A stretch of DNA of 54,020 nt, from NCBI RefSeq assembly GCF_013283785.1, contig NZ_JABCPZ010000050.1, positions 1-54,020 on the forward strand, in the 5' to 3' direction. The position numbers were made by a program, and so were the translations under genes. Shown piece after piece: positions 31,586 to 39,711 of this stretch (position 1 is the first letter of the stretch; the number at the start of each line of letters is the position of its first letter). Source of the DNA: Nonomuraea antri. Its GTDB lineage: Bacteria > Actinomycetota > Actinomycetes > Streptosporangiales > Streptosporangiaceae. The notes under the pieces are model-generated. The model did no database searches, was not told the DNA's origin, and worked only from the letters and a program-made list of their open reading frames with translations.

Positions 31586-32752
31586 ATGGGAACGAGCTCT
31601 GTCGGGCTGATCGTGAACCCGGTCGCCGGGCTCGGCGGCGCGGCCGGGCTCAAGGGCAGCGACGGCGCGGACGTCCAGCGCGAGGCCCTGGCCAGAGGGG
31701 CCACGCCGCGGGCGGCCGAGCGGGCGGCGCGCGCCATGCGCACCCTGCTGGCCCGCCGGCCGGACGTCCGGGTCGTCACGGTCGCCGGCGCGATGGGCGA
31801 GCACAGCGCCGGAGTCCCCGCCGAGCTGGTGAGCGTGGCCGCGCAGGGGGAGACCTCGGCGGCCGACACGCGGGCCGCGGTCGCCGCGCTGGCCGGCGTG
31901 GACCTGCTGCTGTTCGCCGGCGGCGACGGCACGGCCAGGGACGTGCTCGACGCCGTGCGGCCGCTCGGCGACCAGGCGCCGCCGGTGCTCGGCATCCCGG
32001 CCGGGGTGAAGGTCTACTCCGGCTGCTTCGCGCTCAGCCCGGCCGCCGCCGGGTTCCTGGCCGCGGACTTCCTGGCCGCGCCGGGGCCGCTGACCGAGGC
32101 CGAGGTCGTCGACCTCGACGAGGAACGCTACCGGCACGGCCTGGTCAGCCCGCGCCTGTACGGCACGCTCCGGGTGCCCGCCGCCCGGGCGGCGCTGGCC
32201 GGGCGCAAGGTCGGCTCGTCCAGCGCGGCCCCGGCCACCGCCGAGGGCATCGCCCGCGAGGTCGTGGCCAGGATGCGGCCGGGCGTGCGTTACGTGCTCG
32301 GCCCCGGCGCGACCACGCTGGCGGTCGGCAGGGAGCTCGGGCTCGCCACCACGCTGCTCGGCGTGGACGTCGTCGAGTCCGGCGACCGCGGCCTGGGCAC
32401 GCTGACGGCGGCCGACGTCGGCGAGTCCGACCTGCTCGCGCTGGTGCGCGAGCGGGAGACGGTCGTGGTGCTGTCGGTGATCGGCGGGCAGGGCTTCGTG
32501 CTCGGCCGGGGCAACCAGCAGGTCTCGCCCCGGGTGCTCGACGCCGTGCTGAACGCCGGCGGCGCGGGGGAGCGGCTGGTGGTGCTGGCCACCCAGCAGA
32601 AGCTGGCCGCGCTGGGCGGACGGGCGTTGCTGGCCGACAGCGGCGACGACGAACTGGACCAGAAGGTGAGCGGACACGTCCAGGTGATCACTGGATACCG
32701 CGAAAGCACGATTTACCGCATCGAGGCGGCAGGTAAGGAGTTCCACGGATGA
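31586..32752 (+). CDS. ATP-NAD kinase-fold protein (AcoX-like)
   Basis: A 388-residue protein. The N-terminal VGLIVNPVAGLGGAAGLKGSDG and the phosphate-binding LLFAGGDGTARDVLDAVRP (GGDGT, residues ~112) belong to the NAD/diacylglycerol-kinase superfamily, COG3199/AcoX type. A second domain has VLGPGATTLAVGRELGLATTLLGVDVV and FVLGRGNQQVSPRVL. AcoX accompanies acetoin dehydrogenases and has no proven activity. Here it lies 3 bp after the GcvPB-like gene and overlaps the SDR gene by ATGA, suggesting it phosphorylates a nucleotide cofactor or a pathway intermediate. Confidence 0.78.
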   Translation: MGTSSVGLIVNPVAGLGGAAGLKGSDGADVQREALARGATPRAAERAARAMRTLLARRPDVRVVTVAGAMGEHSAGVPAELVSVAAQGETSAADTRAAVAALAGVDLLLFAGGDGTARDVLDAVRPLGDQAPPVLGIPAGVKVYSGCFALSPAAAGFLAADFLAAPGPLTEAEVVDLDEERYRHGLVSPRLYGTLRVPAARAALAGRKVGSSSAAPATAEGIAREVVARMRPGVRYVLGPGATTLAVGRELGLATTLLGVDVVESGDRGLGTLTAADVGESDLLALVRERETVVVLSVIGGQGFVLGRGNQQVSPRVLDAVLNAGGAGERLVVLATQQKLAALGGRALLADSGDDELDQKVSGHVQVITGYRESTIYRIEAAGKEFHG

Positions 32753-33513
32753 ACACGCTCGAGGGCAAGGTCGCGATCGTCACCGGGGGTGCCTCGGGCA
32801 TCGGCCGCGCCACGGCGCTGCTGTTCGCCAAGGAGGGCGCCAAGGTCGTCGTCGCCGACATCGACGGCGCCGGCGCCGAGCGGACGGTCAAGGAGATCGC
32901 CGCGCTGCCCGAGGCGGCCGGCGCGGCGGTGGCCGTCCAGGGCGACGTCTCGGCGGCGGACGACTGCCGCAGGATCGTGGAGACCGCCACCGGCACGTTC
33001 GGCGGCCTGCACGTGCTGTTCAACAACGCCGGGATCATCCGCCGCACCACCGCGCTCGACCTCGACGTGGACGAATGGGACCGGGTCATGGCGGTCAACG
33101 TGCGCTCGGTGTTCCTCATGTGCAAGTACGCCATCCCGGCCATGACCGACGGCGGCTCGATCGTCAACACCGGCTCCGGCTGGGGGCTCAAGGGCGGCGG
33201 CAACGCCATCTCCTACTGCGCCTCCAAGGCGGCCGTGGTGAACATGGCCCGCGCCCTGGCCATCGACCACGCCAAGGCCGGCATCCGGGTCAACTCCGTC
33301 AACCCCGGCGACACCGACACCCCGATGCTGCGTGACGAGGCCAGGCAGCTCAACGAGGACTGGGCCGCGTTCGAGGCCGACGCCGCCGACCGGCCGATGG
33401 GCCGCTCGGGCAGCCCGGACGAGATCGCCCAGGCCGTGCTCTTCCTGGCGGGCGACGCCGCCAGCTACATCACCGGATCCGCTCTCGTCGTCGACGGCGG
33501 CGGGCTCGCCTAA
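32749..33513 (+). CDS. SDR-family oxidoreductase
   Basis: A 254-residue classical SDR. The cofactor motif is TGGASGIGRAT with Asp in VVVADIDGAG favouring NAD. NNAG follows (LFNNAGII), with catalytic Ser in NTGSGWG, Tyr156 and Lys160 in SYCASK, and GIRVNSVNPGDTDTPM after. The C-terminal SYITGSALVVDGGGLA is typical. It oxidises or reduces a sugar, polyol or keto acid. It is co-translated with the AcoX-like gene; the ABC transporter follows after 41 bp. Confidence 0.92.
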   Translation: MNTLEGKVAIVTGGASGIGRATALLFAKEGAKVVVADIDGAGAERTVKEIAALPEAAGAAVAVQGDVSAADDCRRIVETATGTFGGLHVLFNNAGIIRRTTALDLDVDEWDRVMAVNVRSVFLMCKYAIPAMTDGGSIVNTGSGWGLKGGGNAISYCASKAAVVNMARALAIDHAKAGIRVNSVNPGDTDTPMLRDEARQLNEDWAAFEADAADRPMGRSGSPDEIAQAVLFLAGDAASYITGSALVVDGGGLA

Positions 33514-33554
33514 CTCCCTTTTCACCCCCCGGAAACACCCCCAAGGAGCCGAAC

Positions 33555-34844
33555 ATGAAGCGTGCACTGGCCGTTCTGGGCCTGCTCGCCGTCGCGTCCA
33601 CCGCCTGCAGCGGCGGTGGCGGCGCCCCCGGCGTCCCCGATTCGGGCGACGCCGCGGGCCCGGTCACCATCCGCTGGTCCACCTGGGGCTCGGCGGAGGA
33701 CGTGAAGCTCTTCGAAGGCTTCACCAAGGACTTCGAGAAGCGCTACCCGAACATCAAGCTCAAGATGGAGACGGTGGCCAAGTACGAGGACTACCACCCC
33801 AAGCTCCTCACCCAGCTCACCAGCAAGACGGCGCCCGACGTGTTCTTCGTGGGCGACGACAACATCGGCAAGTTCGTCCAGGCCGGCGTGGTCAGCCCGC
33901 TCAACGACCAGCTCGCCACCGCCGAGTCCAAGAGCAAGCCGGAAGACTTCTTCGAAGGCGTGTACGGCGGCGCGAAGAAGGACGGCAAGATCTACGGCGT
34001 CCCGAACGACGTCAACCCCGAGGTCCTCTGGTTCGACAAGCAGGCGCTCAAGGACGCCGGCATCACCGAGGACCCGGCCGCGCTGCACGAGGCCAAGCAG
34101 TGGACGATGGCCAAGTACCTGGAGATGAACACCAAGCTCAAGGCGGCGGGCAAGGGCGGTTCCATCTTCTGGAACTGGTACGGCTCCACGTACTCGGTGA
34201 TCAACGGCTTCGGCGGCAAGATCTGGGACGGCGGCAAGTACGTCGCCACCACCGACCCCAAGTCGCGCCAGGCCCTGGAGACGCTGGCCAAGGGCTATGC
34301 GGACAAGACGTTCCTGAGCGCCGACATCCTGCCCGCGAGCAACGGCGCCAACACCCAGTTCCTCAAGCACAAGGTCGGCTTCTTCGCCGGCGGCCGGTGG
34401 ATGATCCCGATCATCGACAAGGGCGGCGAGCGGGAGAACTACGACATCGTCCCGTTCCCGTCGGAGACCGGCGAGCCGATGCCGGGCGCGGTGGCCGCCT
34501 CGTACCTGTCGATCAACAAGGACACGAAGGCGCCCAAGGAGGCGTTCGCGTTCCTCAGCGAGTTCGTCAGCAAGGAGGGGCAGGCGATCAGGCTCAAGGG
34601 CGGCAGCGCGGTGCCGTCCATCAAGGGCGCCGAGCAGATCGTGCTGGCCGAGAACTACCCGGCGCACGCCCAGACGTTCCTCGACGTGCGTGACACCGGC
34701 TTCGCCAACTACGCCGACGAGGTCAGCGTGCCCGGCCTGACCGCCGACATCAACGAGCACCTGATGAAGGTCTGGCAGGGCAAGGTCGGCTTCGACGAGG
34801 GCATGACCCAGCTCCAGCAGCTCGTCGAGAGCGCGAAGAGCTAG
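33555..34844 (+). CDS. Extracellular sugar-binding lipoprotein (CUT1)
   Basis: A 429-residue SBP family 1 protein. It has a Sec lipoprotein signal with Cys18 (ASTACSGGGG). The mature start is VTIRWSTWGSAEDVKLFEGFTKDFEKRYPNIKLKMETV, then TSKTAPDVFFVGDDN, NDVNPEVLWFDKQALKDAG and FFAGGRWMIPI. The aromatic-rich pocket region (WNWYGSTYSVINGFGG) suggests an oligosaccharide. It is unrelated in detail to the NgcE-like protein, so the ligand differs. AAGGAG is the SD; the permease genes follow after 2 bp. Confidence 0.9.
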   Translation: MKRALAVLGLLAVASTACSGGGGAPGVPDSGDAAGPVTIRWSTWGSAEDVKLFEGFTKDFEKRYPNIKLKMETVAKYEDYHPKLLTQLTSKTAPDVFFVGDDNIGKFVQAGVVSPLNDQLATAESKSKPEDFFEGVYGGAKKDGKIYGVPNDVNPEVLWFDKQALKDAGITEDPAALHEAKQWTMAKYLEMNTKLKAAGKGGSIFWNWYGSTYSVINGFGGKIWDGGKYVATTDPKSRQALETLAKGYADKTFLSADILPASNGANTQFLKHKVGFFAGGRWMIPIIDKGGERENYDIVPFPSETGEPMPGAVAASYLSINKDTKAPKEAFAFLSEFVSKEGQAIRLKGGSAVPSIKGAEQIVLAENYPAHAQTFLDVRDTGFANYADEVSVPGLTADINEHLMKVWQGKVGFDEGMTQLQQLVESAKS

Positions 34845-34846
34845 CC

Positions 34847-35800
34847 GTGGCCGCCCTCACCGAGGCCGGGGCCCCCAAGGCCGCCGCCGCCCGCCGCCCG
34901 GCGGGCGGCGGCGCCGGGCCCCGATGGCGCGACAGGGACGGCTGGTGGGCGGCGTTCTTCCTGGCGCCGCAGGTCCTCGCCCTGACGCTGTTCCTGATCG
35001 GCCCGCTGATCTTCGCGATCGTGCTGGCCTTCATGAAGTGGGACGGGCTCGGCGAGAAGGAATGGGTCGGCTTCGACAACTTCGCCGCCCAGCTCACCGA
35101 CCCCGAGTTCGGCCTGGCCGTGTGGAACACGATCAAGCTCATGGTGCTGACCGTGCCCATCGGCCTGAGCCTGGCGATCCTGATCGCGGTGGGGCTGAAC
35201 AGCGTCAAGGGCAGCGCGTTCTACCGCATCCTGTACTTCATGCCGGTCGTCACCAGCTCGGTGGCCATCGCGGTGATCTGGCAGGTCATCCTGGCCAGCG
35301 ACGAGAACGGCGTGCTGAACAACACGCTGCGCGACTGGTTCGGCGTCCAGGGCCCCGACTGGCTGCTCGACACCGGCTGGGTGATCGTGGCCATCGCGGT
35401 GGTGACGATCTGGTCGTCGCTCGGGCTCAACGTGGTGATCTTCCTGGCCGGGCTGCAGACCATCCCGCCCCAGGTGGTCGAGGCGGCCAGGATCGACGGC
35501 GCCGGCGGGTTCCGCATCTTCCGCTCGGTCACGCTGCCGCTGCTGTCGCCGACCATCTTCTTCTCCACCGTGGTGGCGGTGATCAGCTCGCTGCAGGCGT
35601 TCGACCTGATCTACGTGCTCGTCGACCCGGGTGACAACGAGGGCGCGCAGACCATCGTCTACCGCGTCTGGGACCTGGGATTCGGCGAGTTCGAGTTCGG
35701 CATGAGCAGCGCGGCCGCCCTCCTCCTGCTGGTGCTCACGCTGGTCGTGACGCTGGTCCAGTTCGCCGCGCAGAAGCGCTTCGTCCACTACGACTCGTGA
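34847..35800 (+). CDS. Sugar ABC permease (MalF-type)
   Basis: A 317-residue permease with a 28-residue Ala/Pro-rich cytoplasmic leader and six helices. Its features are FLAPQVLALTLFLIGPLIFAIVLAFMKWDGLG, WVGFDNFAAQL and the EAA loop VVEAARIDGAGGFRIFRSVTLPLLSP. It starts at GTG 34847, 2 bp after the binding-protein stop. No ATPase gene follows; an MsiK-like subunit from elsewhere is expected. Confidence 0.9.
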   Translation: MAALTEAGAPKAAAARRPAGGGAGPRWRDRDGWWAAFFLAPQVLALTLFLIGPLIFAIVLAFMKWDGLGEKEWVGFDNFAAQLTDPEFGLAVWNTIKLMVLTVPIGLSLAILIAVGLNSVKGSAFYRILYFMPVVTSSVAIAVIWQVILASDENGVLNNTLRDWFGVQGPDWLLDTGWVIVAIAVVTIWSSLGLNVVIFLAGLQTIPPQVVEAARIDGAGGFRIFRSVTLPLLSPTIFFSTVVAVISSLQAFDLIYVLVDPGDNEGAQTIVYRVWDLGFGEFEFGMSSAAALLLLVLTLVVTLVQFAAQKRFVHYDS

Positions 35801-35810
35801 AGGACCTGTC

Positions 35811-36632
35811 ATGAGATCACGGCAGGTGGCCCTGCACGCCGCGCTCGCGGTCGGCGGGCTGGCGATGCTGTTCCCGTTCGTCTGGATGTTGCTGATGTCC
35901 TTCAAGGGCACCAAGCAGCTCCTGCGCGACCCGCTGTCCTGGCTGCCCGACCCGTGGCGGTGGGCGAACTACCCCGACGCGCTGGCGACTGTGCCGTTCG
36001 GGCAGGCGTACTGGAACAGCATCTACATCGCGGTGCTGAACGTCGCGCTGACGCTGCTCACCTCGGCCATGGCGGCCTACGCCTTCGCCCGGATCAAGTT
36101 CCGCGGCTCCGGGGTGCTGTTCGTGGTGTTCCTGGCCACGCAGATGGTGCCGATGCAGGTGACGATCGTGCCGCTGTACCTGATGCTGGCCCAGGTCGGC
36201 TGGGTGGACTCCCACCTGGCGCTGATCTTCCCGACGGTGGCGAACCCGTTCGCGGTGTTCCTGCTGCGCCAGTTCATCAGGGCGGTGCCGGTGGAGCTGG
36301 AGGAGGCGGCCAGGATCGACGGCGCCGGCCGCTGGCGCTGCTTCTGGAGCATCGTCCTGCCCAACATCAGGCCGGGGCTCGGCGCGCTGGGCATCATCGC
36401 CTTCCTCGCCTCCTGGAACTCCTTCTTCTATCCGCTGGTCTTCATCAACTCCGCCGAGCTGAACACGGTCCCGCTGCTGCTCAGCCAGTTCGCCGAGCAG
36501 TACGGCGCGGCCGACTACGGGCTGCAGCTCGCCGCCGCGGCGCTCGCCGTGGTGCCGACGCTGATCGCGTTCCTCATCGGGCAGCGGAGGATCATCAACT
36601 CGATGGCCGCATCAGGCCTGGGAGGACGCTAG
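35811..36632 (+). CDS. Sugar ABC permease (MalG-type)
   Basis: A 273-residue permease. Its features are FPFVWMLLMSFKGTKQLLRDPLSWLPDPWRWANY, AAYAFARIKFRGSG, the EAA loop ELEEAARIDGAGRWRCFWSIVLPNIRPG and the final IIFGQ-like FLIGQRRIINSMAASGLGG typical of MalG relatives. The SD is AAGGAC before ATG 35811. Its stop codon abuts the GH63 start with no spacer. Confidence 0.9.
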   Translation: MRSRQVALHAALAVGGLAMLFPFVWMLLMSFKGTKQLLRDPLSWLPDPWRWANYPDALATVPFGQAYWNSIYIAVLNVALTLLTSAMAAYAFARIKFRGSGVLFVVFLATQMVPMQVTIVPLYLMLAQVGWVDSHLALIFPTVANPFAVFLLRQFIRAVPVELEEAARIDGAGRWRCFWSIVLPNIRPGLGALGIIAFLASWNSFFYPLVFINSAELNTVPLLLSQFAEQYGAADYGLQLAAAALAVVPTLIAFLIGQRRIINSMAASGLGGR

Positions 36633-38198
36633 ATGCTCGACCTGCGAGAGCGCCCGTTCACCGACCGGGGCTCGCGCCTGCTCGTCATGGCCGCGGACGA
36701 CGGCTCCCTGTGGATCGCCGAGGCCCGCTACGAGACCAGGCTGAGCGAGACGACCGTGCTCAAGGGTCTGCGCCTGTTCGCCGATGGCGAGGAGCTGCGG
36801 GTCCGCCGGGCGCTGCCCGACCGGGTGGAGTTCGACGGCGGCGTGGCCATGGCCTTCGCCGACGCTGAGACGATCGTCCTGCTCGGCGACGGCGCGCGGG
36901 CGGTCTGGGACGGCGGCGAGGCGGCCGTGACCGGCTGCCTCACGCTGGTGGGCGAACCCGGCGAGCGGAAGGGGGTCCTGGAGGCCGCCGCCGCCCGCTG
37001 GGACTCCTGGTTCGCCCGGATGCCCGAGGTCCCCGACGACCTGCGCGAACGCGCCAGGCAGGCGTGGTGGACGCTGGCCGTGAACCTGGTGGACATTCGG
37101 GGCAGGGAGTCGCTGATCCCGTCCAAGTACGGCTACGTCGGCCTGTGGAACTGGGACTCCTACTTCCACGCCATCGCGCTCAGGCACGCCGACCCCGCCC
37201 TGGCCAGGGAGCAGATCCGCATCCTGCTCGACAACCAGCGGCCCGACGGCCTCATCCCGGACGTCGTGCACGACCACGGCGTGCTCAGCGAGACCACCGA
37301 CCTGCCCAGGTCCGACCTGGCCAGGCTGGCCCAGCACGTCGGCGGCGAGCCGAACCGCGACGTGGTGCCCGTCACCAAGCCCCCGCTCACCGCCTGGGCG
37401 GTGTGGAAGATCCACGAGGTGGACCCCGACCTCGGCTTCCTGGCCGAGGTGTACGAACCGCTCGTCCGCTCCCAGCGGTGGTGGTTCGCCTGCTCCGACC
37501 CGGACGGCGACGGCCTGGCCGAATACCTGCACCCGTACTCCTCCGGCCTGGACGACAGCCCGATCTGGGACCACGGCCCCCGGGCCGAGCCGCCCGACCT
37601 GAACTCCTACCTGGCCCTGCAGTACGACCGCCTGGCCGACATCGCCGCCGCGCTGGGCCGCGACGACGACGCGGCCCGGTGGCGGGAGGCCGCCCAGGCG
37701 CTGGTGGACCTGATGGTCGAGCGCCGCTGGAACGGGACCAGGTTCGTCACCCCGGGAGCCGAGGTGCGCACCCCGCTCGACCTGATGCCGCTGTTCACCG
37801 GCAGGCTCCCGGCCGAGATCGCCGGCCGGCTGGTCGCCGACCTCACCTCGCCGAGCTTCTGGGCCGAGCGCCCGGTGCCCACGGTCGCCTTCGACGACCC
37901 CGGCTTCGACCAGGACGCCATGTGGCGCGGCCCGGTCTGGCTGAACGTCAACTACCTGCTCATCGAGGGCCTGCGCCGCTCCGGTCACCAGGACGTGGCC
38001 GCCGAGCTGGCCGCCAGGACGCTGGCCATGGTGCGCGACGGCGGCGGCCTGTACGAGTACTGGAACCCGCTGACCGGCCGCCGGGCCGGGCGGGCGACCT
38101 CAGGGTTCGGCTGGTCGTCCGCGCTGTTCCTGGACCTCGCTCAGGAGTGCCTGCGGGCCAGCTCGAACGCGCCGGCGGCGAGCGCGGGGAACTCCTGA
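36633..38198 (+). CDS. GH63/MGH-like alpha-glycosidase
   Basis: A 521-residue protein. A beta-rich N-terminal part precedes an (alpha/alpha)6 barrel with GH63-type motifs: GLWNWDSYFHAIAL, DNQRPDGLIPDVVHD, SGLDDSPIWD (likely acid, near residue 305), MWRGPVWLNVNYLLIEGL and LYEYWNPLTGR with Glu as likely base near 473. The family includes mannosyl/glucosylglycerate hydrolases and processing glucosidases. There is no signal peptide. It is last in the nine-gene operon; the final 58 bp overlap the convergent LpqF-like gene tail to tail. Confidence 0.82.
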   Translation: MLDLRERPFTDRGSRLLVMAADDGSLWIAEARYETRLSETTVLKGLRLFADGEELRVRRALPDRVEFDGGVAMAFADAETIVLLGDGARAVWDGGEAAVTGCLTLVGEPGERKGVLEAAAARWDSWFARMPEVPDDLRERARQAWWTLAVNLVDIRGRESLIPSKYGYVGLWNWDSYFHAIALRHADPALAREQIRILLDNQRPDGLIPDVVHDHGVLSETTDLPRSDLARLAQHVGGEPNRDVVPVTKPPLTAWAVWKIHEVDPDLGFLAEVYEPLVRSQRWWFACSDPDGDGLAEYLHPYSSGLDDSPIWDHGPRAEPPDLNSYLALQYDRLADIAAALGRDDDAARWREAAQALVDLMVERRWNGTRFVTPGAEVRTPLDLMPLFTGRLPAEIAGRLVADLTSPSFWAERPVPTVAFDDPGFDQDAMWRGPVWLNVNYLLIEGLRRSGHQDVAAELAARTLAMVRDGGGLYEYWNPLTGRRAGRATSGFGWSSALFLDLAQECLRASSNAPAASAGNS

Positions 38199-39553
38199 GC
38201 GGCGCGCATCTCGTCGAAGGCCCCCGTCGCCATCAACGTGACCGCGAACGTCCGGCCGTCGGCGTGCCTGGCGCTGAAGCTCAGGTCGTAGACGCCGGGC
38301 TCGGCGCCGCCCTTGAACCAGATCCGGGACCACCGGTTCTCGTCCAGCTTCAGCGCGGGCCCGCCGGCCGTCATCGCCTCGCCGACCTTGGGGTCGTCCA
38401 GCCTGGCCAGCTCGGCGTGCGCGCGGCAGACGTCGGCGGGTGAGGCGAACCACTCGATGGTGTCGAGCTCGCGCGGCCCGCTCCAGGGGATGATCCGCGT
38501 CAGCGGGACGCCGGCGACGACGTCGGCCAGGTAGGCGCGCCTGCCCGGCACGTCGAGCGACAGGTAGCGCTCGGCGTGCCGGGGGTAGTCGGCGCCCTTG
38601 AGCACGGTCAGCTCCCTGGTCGACAGCAGCGGCAGGTTGCGCTCGTCGCGCACGCCCCACCTGCGCATCGTGCGCTCGACCGCCTTCCTGCCGACGTGGT
38701 GCAGCAGCAGGTCGGTGGCCGTGTTGTCGCTGATCGAGATCATCAGCTCGGCGGCCTCGAACACGGTGACCCGGCTGTTGTCCGGCCGGTCCTGCAGCAC
38801 GCCGCTGGGCACGCTCTTCAGCTCCGGCTTGATCGTCAGCTCGGTGTCCCAGCGGAACCTGCCGCGCTCGATCTGCTCGCTGACCGTGCCGAGCACGTAC
38901 AGCTTGACCATGGAGCCGAGCGGGCGCTCCCGTTCCGACGAGACGGCGCGCACCTGGCGGCAGTCACCGCCCCTGGTCAGCTCGGCGGCGACGAACCCGG
39001 CCCCGGGCGCGGCCTTCTTGAGCCGGCGCTCCAGCTGGCCCCAGCTCTTCGGCGCGGGCGGCGGGGGCTGCTCCTCCTGCGCGCCCAGGCCGTTGATCTT
39101 GCCCGCGTCGTCCATGGAGAGCTGCAGGTTGCCGCGCTTGCCGCCGACGGCGATCACCGCCGACAGCGCCTTGTCGTGGACGATGGTCACCTGCTCCACC
39201 CGCAGGCCCTTGAGCGCCATCAGCAGCTGGTTGACCTGGGCGGCGGAGATCTGGGCGAGGAAGTCGGCGGAGAAGCGCGCGGTCAGCTCGTCCTGGGCGA
39301 TGGGGGCGCGGGCGGAGGCGTCGATCACCCAGCGGAGCCCGTCGCCGAGCGGCGTGTCCGGGATCTCGGCCGGCGGCGCGGTGCTCGTGGGCGGTGCGGT
39401 GGTGCCCGTCTGTGTGCCCGCCTGCGTGCCCGTCTCTGTGCCTGCCTGGGTGCCCGTCTGGGTGCCCGCCTGGGTGGCCGCGGGCGGGCCGCCGCAGCCG
39501 GTCACCGCGGCGGCCGCCGCCAGGACGGCCGCGAGCAGTTTCGACTTCGCCAT
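38141..39553 (-). CDS. Cpe/LpqF-type serine hydrolase lipoprotein
   Basis: A 470-residue lipoprotein (AAAAAVTGCGG, lipid Cys16). A Thr/Gln/Ala/Gly repeat linker is followed by an NTF2-like domain (residues ~60-165) and a class A beta-lactamase-fold domain. That domain has the SxxK motif in LGSMVKLYVLG (near 215), SDN in SISDNTATDLLL (near 271) and KGG in WFKGGAEPG (near 414). Mycobacterial LpqF is the reference; beta-lactam hydrolysis is unproven, and wall-linked esterase or peptidase roles are possible. AAGGAG precedes ATG 39553. It overlaps the convergent GH63 end. Confidence 0.85.
   Translation of the reverse strand: MAKSKLLAAVLAAAAAVTGCGGPPAATQAGTQTGTQAGTETGTQAGTQTGTTAPPTSTAPPAEIPDTPLGDGLRWVIDASARAPIAQDELTARFSADFLAQISAAQVNQLLMALKGLRVEQVTIVHDKALSAVIAVGGKRGNLQLSMDDAGKINGLGAQEEQPPPPAPKSWGQLERRLKKAAPGAGFVAAELTRGGDCRQVRAVSSERERPLGSMVKLYVLGTVSEQIERGRFRWDTELTIKPELKSVPSGVLQDRPDNSRVTVFEAAELMISISDNTATDLLLHHVGRKAVERTMRRWGVRDERNLPLLSTRELTVLKGADYPRHAERYLSLDVPGRRAYLADVVAGVPLTRIIPWSGPRELDTIEWFASPADVCRAHAELARLDDPKVGEAMTAGGPALKLDENRWSRIWFKGGAEPGVYDLSFSARHADGRTFAVTLMATGAFDEMRAAQEFPALAAGAFELARRHS
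39405..39480 (-). repeat. In-frame 12-bp repeats in the LpqF-like linker
   Basis: Near-identical 12-bp units (CCC GCC TGG GTG and variants on the plus strand) encode alternating TQAG/TQTG/TETG. About six copies lie just after the lipidated Cys, forming a flexible, length-variable tether. Confidence 0.75.
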
Positions 39554-39711
39554 GAGAACTCCTTCGACGGTTGGGACGTGCCTCCATCCCAGCCCCGGCG
39601 AGGGTGCCCGGCCCACCGTGCCCGCCGTCGTTCCGCAGGTGAGGCTGCCTGCGCCGAATGTGCGGTTAACCTCATAGACGTCCCGGCGATCCCTCCTGAC
39701 GATGGTGGTCT

